Below, in pieces: positions 10,979 to 22,079 of a stretch of 64,000 bases of DNA. The DNA lies in assembly GCA_019828595.1 (NCBI GenBank), contig JAHQRK010000002.1, positions 2,914,001-2,978,000 of the forward strand, read 5' to 3'. The notes under the pieces are model-generated. The model did no database searches, was not told the DNA's origin, and worked only from the letters and a program-made list of their open reading frames with translations. How positions within the stretch are numbered: position 1 is the stretch's first letter; the number at the start of each line of letters is the position of its first letter. The DNA comes from Aphanomyces cochlioides. Its lineage: Eukaryota > Oomycota > Saprolegniomycetes > Saprolegniales > Verrucalvaceae. The position numbers were made by a program, and so were the translations under genes.

Positions 10979-11446
10979 TTATCGTGTGTCGTGGTTATCG
11001 TGGTCCTCTAAGAGTGCTCGTCGTGCTTGAAGTCGCTTTCGCCGCCGCTCTTGACGTCTTGCTTCGATTTCATCCAGCGTGGCAAGGCGGGACTTGCGTA
11101 TGTCGATCGCTTCAAAGCAGAAGTCGGCGATTTCCTTCATGGAATAATTGGCCGCTTTCAGGAGGTCCATGCGTTCATGGTGGTTATATTTCCGCACGCG
11201 TCGGGATGCCCTGGACGATTTCGTGTGCGGCAGTGCCTTCAAGTCGATGTGTTCCAGATGCGAATGGCGTCGGGCAAGACCAACGGGTGGACCCGTCTCG
11301 GCAGGCAGTGCGCTTCCGCCATGGTCAATCTCAAAGACGTAGATCGTTGCAGTTGTGAACTCGAGTCGTTTGCGTCTTGATTCGTGCTCCGCTGCTGCCA
11401 ACGATGTCGACGAGGAAGACACGAGTGGCGATGGAACTGCAGCCAT
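10979..11446 (-). CDS. CSRNP/AXUD1-like nuclear protein
   Basis: A single-exon frame of 155 residues from ATG 11446. The centre, 'ATIYVFEIDHGGSALP' followed by 'GPPVGLARRHSH', matches the pattern of the cysteine/serine-rich nuclear protein N-terminal region (variants of 'TVYYFxRxxG...GxxLGMAxRH' in animals). The C-terminal half is strongly basic and probably helical ('ARRQERRRKRLQARR'), consistent with nuclear localisation and nucleic-acid contact. Animal CSRNPs are transcriptional activators; here the Cys-rich block is not present, so only the short motif is shared and function is inferred. The stop lies 30 bp from the 3' end of the convergent oxidoreductase. Confidence 0.6.
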   Translation of the reverse strand: MAAVPSPLVSSSSTSLAAAEHESRRKRLEFTTATIYVFEIDHGGSALPAETGPPVGLARRHSHLEHIDLKALPHTKSSRASRRVRKYNHHERMDLLKAANYSMKEIADFCFEAIDIRKSRLATLDEIEARRQERRRKRLQARRALLEDHDNHDTR

Positions 11447-12690
11447 GGAGGAGGAGGACGTTGGGCAGTGGACGGTGGGCGTTTTCTTCGCAAGTGTGCC
11501 ATCTGTGTGAGTCGACGTTACACCTCTCGGGATGGTTCAGATACAGAAAAGGTGCGAGCTCCATGGGGCGAGTGAGTTCAAGATGGCGGGATGTCACACC
11601 CACACTCAATCTTTGTATGCACACTCTGACAGGAACAGAGTGGGTCAACGCCCATCTCTCGGCCCGCCATCATGCTTTGCATCTTGGAGTGGAGCTCCTC
11701 GATGGGGTTTCACCGCATGGAGAGAGCGCCGTCTCTCCCTACTCCCGCGGCGGGGAACCACTCGCTGGAATATGGTGTCGAGACGCACGGAGCTGGGTCG
11801 TTTTTACTACCCCATGGATCATTATGGCCACAAACTCATGGAGAGCTTCGCGCTACGATGAATGGAGGACGCCATTGATTGAGGAGGAAGTTCCTCGAGC
11901 GTGTGGACGGAAATGGATCATCTTGGGATGTGTGCAGTCGTCATATCTCCTGGAGGACTTGATCGAGTGGCTGGATTCATTTTCATTCTCATGAGAGATT
12001 TCCGCCGAAAGGAATGGAAGTCCATGGTGGAATACATTGCAAGGAGAGCGATGACGCGGCTGACGGAGCGCGTGCTCTTCCTGCAGAGTCTTGAAGAGTC
12101 GATTGCAGTGTGAGACGATGAAGGACAACCTCTCGTTTTTTATTCCAGTGCATTGCCTAATCATCGACTGAACGTTGGATGGAGGAACGGCGGTGACTCG
12201 GAAGAGACATGGCATTACAAAGGTTCAGGTGCACTTGCTTCCTTTCACCTTGTCGTGGAAGTTTCCATGCAACTATCACAAGTAGAAGGCCAAGGTGGTC
12301 GTGTGATTGTTGCTGGAGACGACCATGACGAACTGCACTCTTGACCGTCTTCGTTGCCATCTCGACGGAAGCAAATGACTGTGTGCTGTACAGCGCTCAG
12401 CATCACCCAGCTCAAGACGTCCATGACAGAGTTTTCCTCTGACTTTGTTTGCAACCTCCATGAAGTTGTCGCCAGCAGTTGAAGCGTCCAAAGCGCGTTC
12501 AAGGTTTCCCCGCAGGCTCTGCATGCAATGATTGCTACTCCGTGCGTGAACTATTGAGCTCTTCGTTGTTGGTAAGAGATCAGTGGAGAGGAATCGGAGG
12601 TCAGGAACGCCGATGTCGTCGACATTTAGCTTGTCTCCATCCAACGGACCTTCTTGGGAAACATGGCGCAATCGAATGGCTAAGTCCATC
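11447..12690. other. Intergenic region without convincing gene
   Basis: Several open frames occur on both strands, but none has a recognisable domain and they overlap one another. The part at 12276-12690 on the minus strand continues, in poor form, from the elicitin pseudogene upstream of it. Nothing else can be supported. Confidence 0.3.
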
Positions 12691-13508
12691 AAGTCGTTGA
12701 TGATTTAGAAGGCTAGAGCCGTTGACTGCGCAGAGGACATGCTGATACATCTCAAAGACTTTGACGCAGACATCGTACTGACAAAGTTTCGTGATGTCAG
12801 AGAGCGTACTCGGCATGGACGTGAGACCCGCAGCAAGTAGGCACGCGCTGTAATCCTCTGGATAGTAATGCGGCATGTCGTTCGCTGTGCATTCTCTTGT
12901 CGCTGTGCTCCGAGGCGTCAGCGTCGTGAGGAAATCAACCGTCGGGTCGGCCGTTGCGGTGGTCGTTGGAGCCGCGGTCGTGGTTGGTTTCTTGGTCGTC
13001 GTCGGCGCCGCTGTCGTCGTTACAGCACAGAATTTTGCAAAGTCGCTGGCAGGTTTGCCCGATGCGTCCAAGCAGGTCAACGCCGCGTATGCCTGCGTGA
13101 ACTTGACACAGGACGGCGTCGCTCAGAAACGAGCTTGGTTGGATGAAATGTCTGTGGTGCTGATGCCAGAGTCAAGAGTGCGAGCTGGTTGGTCGCACTC
13201 GAGTAGTCGCTGGCTGTGCAATACTTTCCCGATGAGGACGCTGGCGCCGACTTGCCACCACAAATTTGGCCCATGGTCGAGCTGGGCTTGCCACCGACGG
13301 TGCAGGGGAGCGTCGCCAGTTGGTTGAACCACGTGACGCAAGCAGGGAAGGCGCACGCATTGAGCAAGTCTTGAACCGTGAGATCGGTGGGCAAATTCGC
13401 CGCCACTCGGCATTTCTCCGCTTGATAATTGTACGCCGCTCCGTCGGCAGGCGTGCATTCGCTCGCGAGAGCCGCCACCGCCGCCATCGCAAGTAGCGCT
13501 GCAGTCAA
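12690..13508 (-). pseudogene. Multi-domain elicitin-like gene, inactivated
   Basis: Three elicitin-type Cys-rich units are visible on the minus strand: unit 1 with 'AYNYQAEKCRVAANLP' and 'CAFPACVTWFNQL'; unit 2 with 'CTASDYSSATNQ' and 'ATPSCVKFTQAYAALTC'; then a Thr/Pro linker and unit 3 with 'YPEDYSACLLAAGL' and 'CQYDVCVKVFEMY'. In unit 2 the frame shifts by one base near 13190 and an in-frame TGA occurs at about 13130, where the intact neighbour has a cysteine codon. Unit 3 loses its last cysteines. The start is also unclear: the frame opens with TTG and the only in-frame ATG leaves a short signal peptide. Elicitins bind sterols and are recognised by hosts; this copy cannot make the full protein. 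Confidence 0.75.
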
Positions 13509-14410
13509 TGAAGGTGAAAAATGAAGAGTGAGCCCACGTTGACATCACCCATCCATCTTCAACTTTCATCCAGCGCCATGCAATGGATCATGGCTTTGCC
13601 ACCACCAAGCACCTCTTTGGACGATCTGGATACACTTTCGACCGCAAGGTGACGGGAAGGATCAACTGCGAACAATGCTTTGATGGACTAGTCTACGTGG
13701 AATCGAGGCGGCATGACGCGGCGTGGGGGATTTTGACGCGGGACTTTGTTACAATTCGACGACATGGAACATGCCAGAGTCATGCGGTGTAGACACGAGA
13801 CCGCAACAACTACGTATTTAGACAGTGATGGTGTCAACCTGCTCAATCTGTTGGATGGCTTCAAGTTGCAGAGATGGAGGTGTCTTGAAATTCTCGCCAT
13901 CAGCAATGCCGACGGAAGTTCATGGAGAGATCAAGGTGGAACAACGTGCCAGCTTTGAACGAGAGTACAATCAGCCGGGTTGTTCGACACTTGCACACTT
14001 GACGACTCGAGCACTTTTCCATCACGAGCTAGCCAACAACGCTATCATTCTCGCAGTGAATGGTGAGCACAGGATGATGAAGGCTTTCAACCATGACAAG
14101 CGCAACGTGCGCCATGTCAACGTGGTTGTCTGTTCGTTCCAGAGAGTGCACCGACATGAAAACCTTGACAAAGGTTGTCCTTGGATGGTTCCATGGCGAG
14201 CGACTGTGCAAGTACGAATGGTAATTGCCATGGAGTTGGTAATGTTCAGACCGAACAGGCGATGGTTGTCGTGGTTTGCTTGGATTTCCAAACAATGGCG
14301 GCGCCATTGGTAATGCTTGCTCCTTGACCCACCAACATGGGCAGTAATCTCGTCGGCAGATGGAAGTTGGTGCCGACCCGAACGAACGCATGAAGCCAAT
14401 GGAAATTTAA
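13509..14410. other. Intergenic between elicitin genes
   Basis: Overlapping open frames on both strands lack domains, signal peptides or elicitin cysteine patterns. The GT/AG content and composition give no support for a gene. It probably holds the upstream region of the inactivated elicitin and the 3' flank of the intact one. Confidence 0.3.
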
Positions 14411-15430
14411 TTACATCAAGACGGCCAAGCTCAACACCAGCGCTACCGTTGAAAGGACCAACGAAGTGGCATCAGATGGAGGCTTGATCGTCGTGGTTGC
14501 CAATGTCGTAGTTGGAGCTGATGGAGTTTCAGTCGTAAGACTTGGCGACGCAGTCACGCCAGAGCAGGTCGTCGCAACGGCCGACGCTGGCAAACCAGAC
14601 ACCGTACAGGAGAGACCAGCGTACATGGTGAATACCTTGGTACAGTCTTCATATTGACACAATGCAACGAGGCCAGACAAAGTGTTTGGCGCCTTGGCGA
14701 GGCCAGCGACGTACAAGCACGTCTGGTACAACGTGGCAAAGCCAGCAGGAGTGTCCTTCGACGTGCACTCAGTGCTCGTGGATGGCTTGGCAGTTGTTGT
14801 CTTGACGGGAGAGCCCGAGCCACTAGACGAACCGTCCGTCGAGTTATTCACCGAGTCGCAGAGCGTAGCGATCAAACTAGCGGCCCTGCCGTCGATGGTG
14901 CACGTCAAGTCTTGATAAGCCAAGGTATAGGTGACGCAGGACGGAGTCGCGCAGAACATTGGGAGGTTGCTGGTCGTGATGTTGGAAATGCCAGAATCGG
15001 CCACGCATTGACGTCTCAACGGAGTGATCGGGGCATAATCGGCATTCTCGCATTCCACACCACTAGCAGTCGTCGACGATGGCTTGGCAGTTGTTCTGGG
15101 CGCCGAGGTGGTGGGTGCTTTGGTCGTTGGCTTGATTGTCGTCGTGGGTGTCGTCGACACTGACGGCGACGACGAACAGATTTGAGAGAAATAGCTGGCT
15201 GGCACACCATTGCTCGTGCACGACAGCGTCGAGATTTGTTGATACCAAGTGGCGCAATGGGCGAATTTACACGCATTGATAATATCGTCCGCCGTGGGTG
15301 AAGATGGGAGATTCGCAGCCGTGCGGCACTTGAGCAGCTGTGAGGTAAATGGTGAAAAGTCAGACGTAGTGCATTCAGCACCAAACGCGGAGGAGGAAGC
15401 GAGCGCCAAGACAGTCGCGATCGTCTTCAT
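14411..15430 (-). CDS. Three-domain elicitin-like protein with GPI signal
   Basis: ATG 15430 is chosen because it begins a typical signal peptide (Lys then a hydrophobic run ending Ser-Ala-Phe-Gly-Ala, residues 1-18) directly before the first elicitin Cys; the open frame extends further upstream without such a feature. The product has 339 residues: elicitin unit 1 ('ECTTSDFSPFTSQLLKC' to 'SQICSS', about 19-100), Thr/Pro/Lys-rich linker, unit 2 ('ECENADYAPITPLRRQC'), Ser/Thr/Gly linker, unit 3 ('ECTSKDTPAGFATLYQTC'), then a Ser/Thr-rich stalk and a hydrophobic C-terminus suited to GPI attachment. Elicitins are oomycete-specific sterol-binding proteins acting at the cell surface. The units share C-x(~20)-C spacing, and all look intact. 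TCCGGATAA lies about 53 bp upstream of the start. Linkers are probably O-glycosylated. Confidence 0.9.
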   Translation of the reverse strand: MKTIATVLALASSSAFGAECTTSDFSPFTSQLLKCRTAANLPSSPTADDIINACKFAHCATWYQQISTLSCTSNGVPASYFSQICSSSPSVSTTPTTTIKPTTKAPTTSAPRTTAKPSSTTASGVECENADYAPITPLRRQCVADSGISNITTSNLPMFCATPSCVTYTLAYQDLTCTIDGRAASLIATLCDSVNNSTDGSSSGSGSPVKTTTAKPSTSTECTSKDTPAGFATLYQTCLYVAGLAKAPNTLSGLVALCQYEDCTKVFTMYAGLSCTVSGLPASAVATTCSGVTASPSLTTETPSAPTTTLATTTIKPPSDATSLVLSTVALVLSLAVLM

Positions 15431-16500
15431 CTTGACAGGTTCAATTGCAAACTGGGTCAAGTTGTCCCGCCTGGCCTCATCATCCGGATAAATCGACTTC
15501 AATGATATCAAGATTGCATTGGCTATGCAATATTCACGACGAGTCGAACCTTGCACTGTATTCCATCGTCTCAGCGCCATCGACAATGAAGGCTATACAG
15601 GTTAAAGCACTTGTTTCGAGGCATCCGTTCTTTCCAATATCGTCCTGGGCTTGCGAACCAAAGAGACCAAGTAGAGTGCGATCCTGCCATCCGGATAACA
15701 CTGTCGTAGTGTCGACATTGTGACTTTTGCAGGTTTGCATACAATTTTCCATATTAAAATTCGGCCAAAGTGTGGAATCCCCCATTGTGTGCAACACTTT
15801 GCTTGGGATAAGCTCGACCGCCACGGATTTGCGGGGGGATAAGCTTTCGCATCCACACGATCAAGGGATAAGCTTTGAATATGGTTCGATACTGTGCAGT
15901 GCGCTCTAGCTTCGGCTTGGAACGGTGGTCATAGAAGCCATTTATTGAAAAGTCAATGGAGGTCTGTCGATGATGAGATCCAAGTCCAAGTCTGCATCAC
16001 ATGCAAAGAAATGTGTCTGGAACATGGAAGAATCTTTGTTGATCTTCATTCAACAGACGAGCACCATGGACTTGATTCCAGCGAAAATGCTATGGGAATA
16101 AGTGCACCCACTGTGACGGCACCAGCGATCCATGGCTCTGCGGAATTGTATCATGGGATCGAATCAAAGCGATAGGTTGTTGAAAAACATGAGCGTCTAC
16201 CAGAGTATGCAAGATGAAGGCAAGCGCACTTGCTTGCTGGGTAACTCTGTCGGAGTGAAACAAATGTCAAGCTTGCAGGAAATCTGACGTCGATAAAGGT
16301 GGATGGACATCAACTCTCTTGATTTCTCACCTCGTCGTGGACCAGAGAATCTTCACCCTGCGAGCCTTGTAGCTAGATAGCTCATCAGGAATGATGGAAT
16401 AGGATCGCGAACACTCCTGGGCGTGGCTGGACGCAATGTAGAGTCCACTGCGTCTTGGACAAGTTGAGTATTTGGTGAACAAGGGATGACATCAATGTGG
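15431..16500. other. Upstream region of elicitin gene; no gene seen
   Basis: It contains two TCCGGATAA words (15483-15491 and 15690-15698). A minus-strand frame at 15534-15824 is open but has no recognisable domain. A short near-repeat of GGGATAAGCTT-type words occurs at about 15800-15875. No gene can be supported. Confidence 0.3.
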
Positions 16501-16504
16501 CTAA

Positions 16505-16680
16505 GCTCAAGACGAGAAGCGCCACTGACGAGATGACCAGCTGCAGTCACACCAGCGCAAGTGGTAGCAATGGCTGAAGCGGGTAGACCTTGCACCGTGC
16601 ATGACAAGCCAAAGAACATGCGATATACTTTAGTACAGTCTTCGAATTGGCACAGAGCAACATATTTAGAGAGGCGAAAG
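16505..16680 (-). pseudogene. Elicitin third-domain fragment
   Basis: The minus strand encodes 'CTVQGLPASAIATTCAGV' preceded, after a frame break, by a 'CQFEDCTKVYRM'-like stretch. This closely matches the third elicitin unit of the intact gene ('CTVSGLPASAVATTCSGV'). No signal peptide, first two units or GPI tail remain. It is a relic of a third family member in this cluster. Confidence 0.7.
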
Positions 16681-16684
16681 AATC

Positions 16685-17370
16685 AATCGACTTGACGAGG
16701 AAGGCATGACATGGAACCTCATGACGAAATTTAATCGCAACTGAGTGCAATGTGCTGCAATCGAGGGGGATGTCGGGGTAAACTGCTAGATACATGAAAG
16801 AACAGAGAAGATTGAGCACAAACTTTGGACGCAATCAAGTTTCATTCCGTTTGCTTTCCTTCCTACCGAGAGGATGGCTCATAGAGTCATTCAGTTCTTG
16901 CTAGAGATGTTGTGGCATCATTCATGAATCAAGCATGCCCCAGTCTTCACACTGTCAATGGAGCAGCGAAATCGTATGCCGTCCAAAGTATTTGCTTTAT
17001 CAATCCTCCTCGTCTTTGACATCATGGCGCCTGGAGACGACGCAGTCGATCGCGGATACAGCGCTCAAGCAACACCATAGTGTTGTGTGAAAACTTTCGC
17101 CACGTTATCTATCCTGTTTTCTATATTGACCAATCAAAATTTTATAATTTAGACTTTTTATCCAATCATTTTCTATTATTTATTAATTGAACCCTTACAC
17201 AAATTGATACTATTACACTCCGCGACACATTCTTAAGGCCATCCCATTTTTGACCTGTAACTTTTGACCCACTGCGAATTTCTGCGTGCTGTTTTGACAT
17301 GATCTTCATAAAGGTATTGTCTGTACGCGATTTATGCTAAATAAGCGATAAAACGCGTTTTGATTTTGAT
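16685..17370. other. Intergenic, AT-rich towards the Tc1 copy
   Basis: No coding signal is visible. From about 17100 the DNA becomes AT-rich with CCAAT-like words. The outer part of the Tc1 element may begin near 17225-17300, but clear inverted-repeat identity is only seen from 17373. Confidence 0.3.
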
Positions 17371-17372
17371 AA

Positions 17373-18534
17373 AGCACAAAAGGTCGAAAATCAGCAATGA
17401 CACATATAAGGCTGATCATTTTCATGTTATAAACCATATAAACATGAGTGAATGTCAGTAATCTATCTTATCCCCATGACGTTTGATCGTTTCAATGCAC
17501 CGTTATGGCATGGAAGCCACCACCGTCTCCAAGTATGACAAGGAAATTGCTTTCCAGCCGTTCAAAATCGCATCTTTCAGTTGAACCTTGTTCTGGTATT
17601 GATGACCATTCTTGTAGACTTCTCTCGCGAGCATTGACCAAACATTCTCGATAGGATTGAGATCAGGGGACCTTGAGGGCCATTCAAGCAAACGAATCCC
17701 TTGTTCTCCCATGAAGAGGAGACTTTCCTTCGAGCGGTGTATTGGGGCGTTGTCTTGTTGAAAGATGAAATCAATGCCATACAATCGATGAGCAAATGGA
17801 AGCAAGTGCTCCGAAATTGTGTAGACGTAGTCGCATGACTTTTGCAATCCATCTAAAAACACCAACTCGGTCTTTCCAAGACGGCTAAACGCCGCCCAAA
17901 CCATTAGGGAGCCACCACCATTTTGACGTTGAATAAATGTTCTTGGCGGCCGTCGAATGTCACGCCAGTAAAACTTGTAGCCGTCTGGCCCATCAAGGTT
18001 AAACATTTTTTCGTCGGAGAAGACGACCATATCCCAAGGGCTTGTCAACAACTGCTCTTCGGCCCATTCCAGCCTGCGTTTCTTGTGGTCATCCGATAAA
18101 GGCAATGTCTTCTCCATTTTGCAGTAGACAAGGAAATCAATGTTTTGCAGCAGGCGTTGAATTGTGCGCACTGAGCAAGCGCATTTGAAGTATGAATGAA
18201 TTTGGCTCGCAGTCATTTCTCCCTTGGCCGCTTCATTGACAATAAGCGCAATCTCGTCATCAGTCATGGCCACTTTGGGACCCGGTTTGTCGCGTGTTTC
18301 ACGTGGTTTGAGTGCATTTTGCACACAACAACGAGAGCGGTGAACCTATTTGGCGATTTCGTTCATTGGAACCGCAGCTTCGTTCATCCCGCGGATGCGC
18401 CATAGCTCATCGTCTCTGAGGTGTTTCCCTCGCGACATGATTCGTCTTTGACATTCACTCACATTAATATGGTTTACATTATGTAAAATGGGAGGCCTTA
18501 TATGTGTCGCCTTCGCAATGCGTCCTTTTGTGCT
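17373..18534 (-). mobile_element. Tc1/mariner element with 85-bp inverted repeats, inactive
   Basis: Inverted repeats at 17373-17457 and 18450-18534 share blocks AGCACAAAAGG, CACATATAAGG, TAAACCATA and TGAGTGAATGTCA with matching spacing. The true outer termini with TA duplications may lie further out, but flanking similarity is too low to place them. They bracket a single transposase frame on the minus strand, which carries two stop codons. Confidence 0.7.
17455..18438 (-). pseudogene. Tc1-like DD34E transposase with two nonsense codons
   Basis: From ATG 18438 the frame encodes an N-terminal paired-type helix-turn-helix ('MSRGKHLRDDELWRIRGM'), then a TAG at 18346-18348. From there about 280 codons are open to a TAA at 17503-17505 in the 'VASMP-RC' tail, followed by 15 more family-like codons to TGA at 17455. 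The catalytic domain is complete: 'VVFSDEKMFNLDG' (first Asp), 'FIFQQDNAPIHRS' (second Asp) and 'WPSRSPDLNPIENVW' (Glu), with 34 residues between the last two, the Tc1 spacing. The second HTH ('TASQIHSYFKC') is present. Tc1 transposases cut and paste DNA at TA dinucleotides. Both nonsense codons lie outside the catalytic core, so decay is recent. Confidence 0.85.
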
Positions 18535-18539
18535 GTAGG

Positions 18540-19935
18540 GGTCGAAATCGCCGACTTTGAGACTTCATTTCTCGATCGTCCCGATGGCTTATCCGACTTA
18601 GAAGACAGAATTAGCTCTCTTTTTTAAAGTCCAATCAACCCTCGAAACTACAGAGGTCAATATGGCGAAATGAAAAAGTCGAAAATTCGGTGCTCCATTT
18701 TTTCTATTCACCGATCAGATTGCGTTGACATATATGCAGATTTTCTCCTCCAAAGTCCTATTTAGACAAAATGTCCTTAATTATGGTAGAATGATGGTAG
18801 TCAGTAAGGAAAAATCCTTGAATAAAGCCTGTGACGACAGACCCACATTTAATGTGGGTCTGAAGCTTAGTACCCTAAAGTGTCGTTGGCCAAAGTACTA
18901 CTTTAGATTATACTGAATACTTGTATGTTTCAGATGTTTTGTTGACGCCAGGGTTCGTTTCAATTACTGGATAAAAACACGAGAAATGACAAAAAGGAGA
19001 CTTTTTGCTCAACGCAAAACTACATCGGAATGAGTCCCAGCTGAAACTTGGATCGCTCGTAGCTCGTTCATCTCGATAGCTATGACGATAATTCCTCGTT
19101 CTATGTGCTTATATTTGTCTGTTCTATATGTCTTGAAGTAGCAGACCTCGTCTTGGCCCAGGAGAAAAGTTGGTAGCTCGAAAATTTGCCAAAATTACCC
19201 CCTTGTCTTAAGAATTCTCTTTTAATAATATTGTCGATTTCATTCTAAATTGTGAGAGGGGTCTCAAATGTATATAACTCCGGTGAATGTGATATGAAGG
19301 AATCACTTCCCAAAACCACACATGATTGGTCAATATTTATTTAGTGCAGAGTGAGCAAAAGAAATCGTATTGATCAACAGAGCGTGACATCAAGAACGTC
19401 AGCACCGTGGTGTGTTGATCCTCTCGTTCAAGACAAGCAGCTTCATCATGATTTGAACCGCGGAGTTGTGTCTGTGTCGTTTGCTTTGCGGTGTGTTAAT
19501 CCACATCCACGCTCCAGTTCATCAAATGCCAAGCAAGGAGATGTATCTTTGGACAAGTGGAGTCTCAAATGGCCATGCTCAAAACAAAAAGGGATTGCTT
19601 GTATTCAAGTAGATCAGATGGATAGATGAATCTCATTGTGTTGACACCACATTCCTTAGACAAATGGCATACATGAGTGTTATGAGTGATACTGCGTGCT
19701 TCGTTTGAATTTGACCAAGCGGTTGTAAATAGTTCCGCAAGTAAGATGTTCCTCACGACTGGGAATAGAGCTGGGATACAGCCTGTTGATGAGCACGGAG
19801 TACGCCGCTTCAAAGAGTTCATCTGACATTGCAATAGACATATCGGAAATTGCTTTTGCAGCTCATTTTGGGCCAACACTAATCAGAGCTCTCTCTACAG
19901 CAATGTCAATCAAGGATTTCATAACGATAGACGTT
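18540..19935. other. Repeat-flank DNA with a possible gene relic
   Basis: Mostly AT-rich DNA. About 45 bp at 19228-19272 (TCGATTTCATTCTAAATTGTGA core) recurs at 40229-40265. On the minus strand at about 19930-19690 a protein-like frame ('FEAAYSVLINRLYPSSIPSREE') with one internal TGA could be a relic of a gene disrupted next to the Crypton; no family is recognised. Confidence 0.25.
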
Positions 19936-19945
19936 CTAGTGTGCC

Positions 19946-21858
19946 TCATAAATCTCGCTTATAAATCTCGCTTAGTGATGCATCGATACGGACGGATACC
20001 AGAGGTTTGTTGCCGTAGAACCACAAATTCCACATTGATTTAACAGTGAGTAGGACTGGAAATTCCCAATTCTCAGGGACATAGTGTGCAATGAAACCAT
20101 CGTTCCAGCACCACGCCTTCCACTCCAAGTTGACTGGCTCGTTCAATTCAGACGTCGCAGTTTGGACTGGATTTTGACAATTCGTGAAATCAGTCAACCT
20201 AGCATCAATGCAAGCAAATAATTCCGAACGTAGGCCATCCATATCTCGCAGAGAAAATGGCACAGCACCTTCAACGACTAAACTCTTACGAATCTCTTGT
20301 GCGAGCAGAATGGGAACATCGTCTTTGATAGAACGGAGTAATTTCTCGCTCTTAATTTTCAAGCTGGATTCCAAACTGCAAATCCGAGTTTCCATCAAAC
20401 CGAGCGTCTCAATCATTTTTTTATTTTGCCTGCAATTGCCAAATGAGGCGGTATGCCGGTGGCTTTGAGATTAGCGATGGGAGATGCTCCAATGGCAAGG
20501 ATTGTTTGGCCACGCAAACGATGAAGAAGTCGGTTGTTTGTGAACACACGGGCTACAAATATCGGATGATTCTCGTTCAGATTTGTTCGTAAGTAGTCTT
20601 CATGATGTAGAAGGGATGCTAACAAAAATGGAAAGATGGTTTTTGCTCCAGCGGGATATTGATCGTAGCCGCATACAATTTGACTCCAATATTGCTGATT
20701 CATTTCGCCAGACAGACTTGGAGGGAAATGAGGTGGCAATACGCCGAACTCCTCAGAATCGAAAGCCAATCCTGCAACCATTCTACCACATAGTTGATCG
20801 GCACCCTCGCCGACGTGAATATATCTGTCTTTCAGTTGACCGAGGCTTTGGCCCATTCGAAGAAAAACAGAGATAGGATTGGGGCCATTCACTTGTCCTA
20901 AAGCAAACGTACTGCTCCCTTTGCGCAAGCTATGTGTTCCAATATCCCCGATGGGGCAACCCAACAATTGAAGCTCATAGTCGCTTAATTTTGACAAAAC
21001 TTGGCGAAGGCTGCGGCCAAAACGTGATTTATTGTCAGGTCGAATAAACAATTGAAACAAACCATTTTTACGTGGAGGATAACCAAATAGAAGCACCGCT
21101 AGAGCCAATACAGGACAAAGTGCTGGTTGATAAGGATTAGCATACACGTGTTTCCCGTATTTGGATTCACCAGTTTGACCACCTTTGTGTCCCTGCTCTT
21201 CAATAACCAATGCATCCTCACACCATTCAATATGTTGTAACATAATTTTGTCAATAGAATCTGAACGACTCATCAAATTCCACATAATGACGAAGAAACT
21301 CCAAGAAAAAATGATTCCAGACCAAGATTGACCTTTCAATGATGGAACTTGTGTCATGAGCTTATTGGCAATCAATGAATATCCATTTGACTTCAGATGT
21401 CTTTTCCCTTCGGCAACTTTTATCAAGCTTCGCTGCTTTAATTCATTGATTGTTTTCGCATAACCTTGAAGGAATGAGTTGAGTTCAGCGTTGACATCAG
21501 GTTTGAGCTCAATAGACTTGTTGCGGTAGAAATTCACAAGAGCACTTCTAAAGCTTTCAACATGAGACAACGACATGACTCGATTGTCGACAGAGCTGTC
21601 CATCATATCGCAGTCGTGAGCACCTTTTGCAAGGTTGCCAAAGAATGATAAAACTGCAGCTTTAGGAAGCGGGATTTGAGGTTGGTCATCCATGAAAACA
21701 CCGGGAAAATTGGTTTTGACGTACGACAGAATTTCATTCATCTTTGAGTCATATGCCTTCTTCGTGCTTGGTCGAATACGCTTTGCCCGCAACGCCGCCG
21801 CTATGGCTGCTGCGTCTTCTGCTCCCAAAGCTCCTTCCCCAGATCGTTTTCGAGGCAT
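19946..21858 (-). mobile_element. Crypton tyrosine-recombinase transposon, frameshifted
   Basis: The main frame (ATG 21858 to TGA 20413) gives 481 residues. A basic N-terminus and 'RPSTKKAYDSKMNEI' resemble the SAM-like core-binding domain. Catalytic-type residues follow: Arg in 'WNLMSRSDSID', Lys in 'EEQGHKGGQT', 'GTHSLRKGSSTF' (HxxR) and the nucleophile candidate in 'LKDRYIHVGEG'. The downstream frame (20416-19946, shifted by one base) carries a GCR1_C-like DNA-binding segment, 'VPENWEFPVLLTVKSMWNLW', standard in Crypton proteins. The frame change falls in a run of seven A's right at the stop. A second one-base shift near 20000 precedes the expected C-terminus, so this copy looks decayed. 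Cryptons move via circular DNA using a tyrosine recombinase and leave no inverted repeats; none is seen. Confidence 0.8.
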
Positions 21859-22079
21859 ATCAACCTAAAATGGCCAATCACAGAGCTGTAAACGCCTATG
21901 ATGATTGAAAATCACATCTGACTCGAAATCTACGTGTAAACACACGTCATATTTAAATCAAGCTAAATCAAATACAGTACAATTCACATTTTGGAAAATG
22001 TGATTCCCCAGAATCACACCTAATGGTGAAAGAAACACAAGAATATCACATTTTGGTGCGATCTATCGATTTTTCAAAT

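Noticed and set aside
11377..11994. 205-codon plus-strand frame
   Set aside because: It overlaps the CSRNP-like gene on the other strand and has no recognisable domain or promoter logic.
13825..14313. 162-codon plus-strand frame between elicitin genes
   Set aside because: Overlapping minus-strand frames are equally open and no domain, signal peptide or conserved block is visible.
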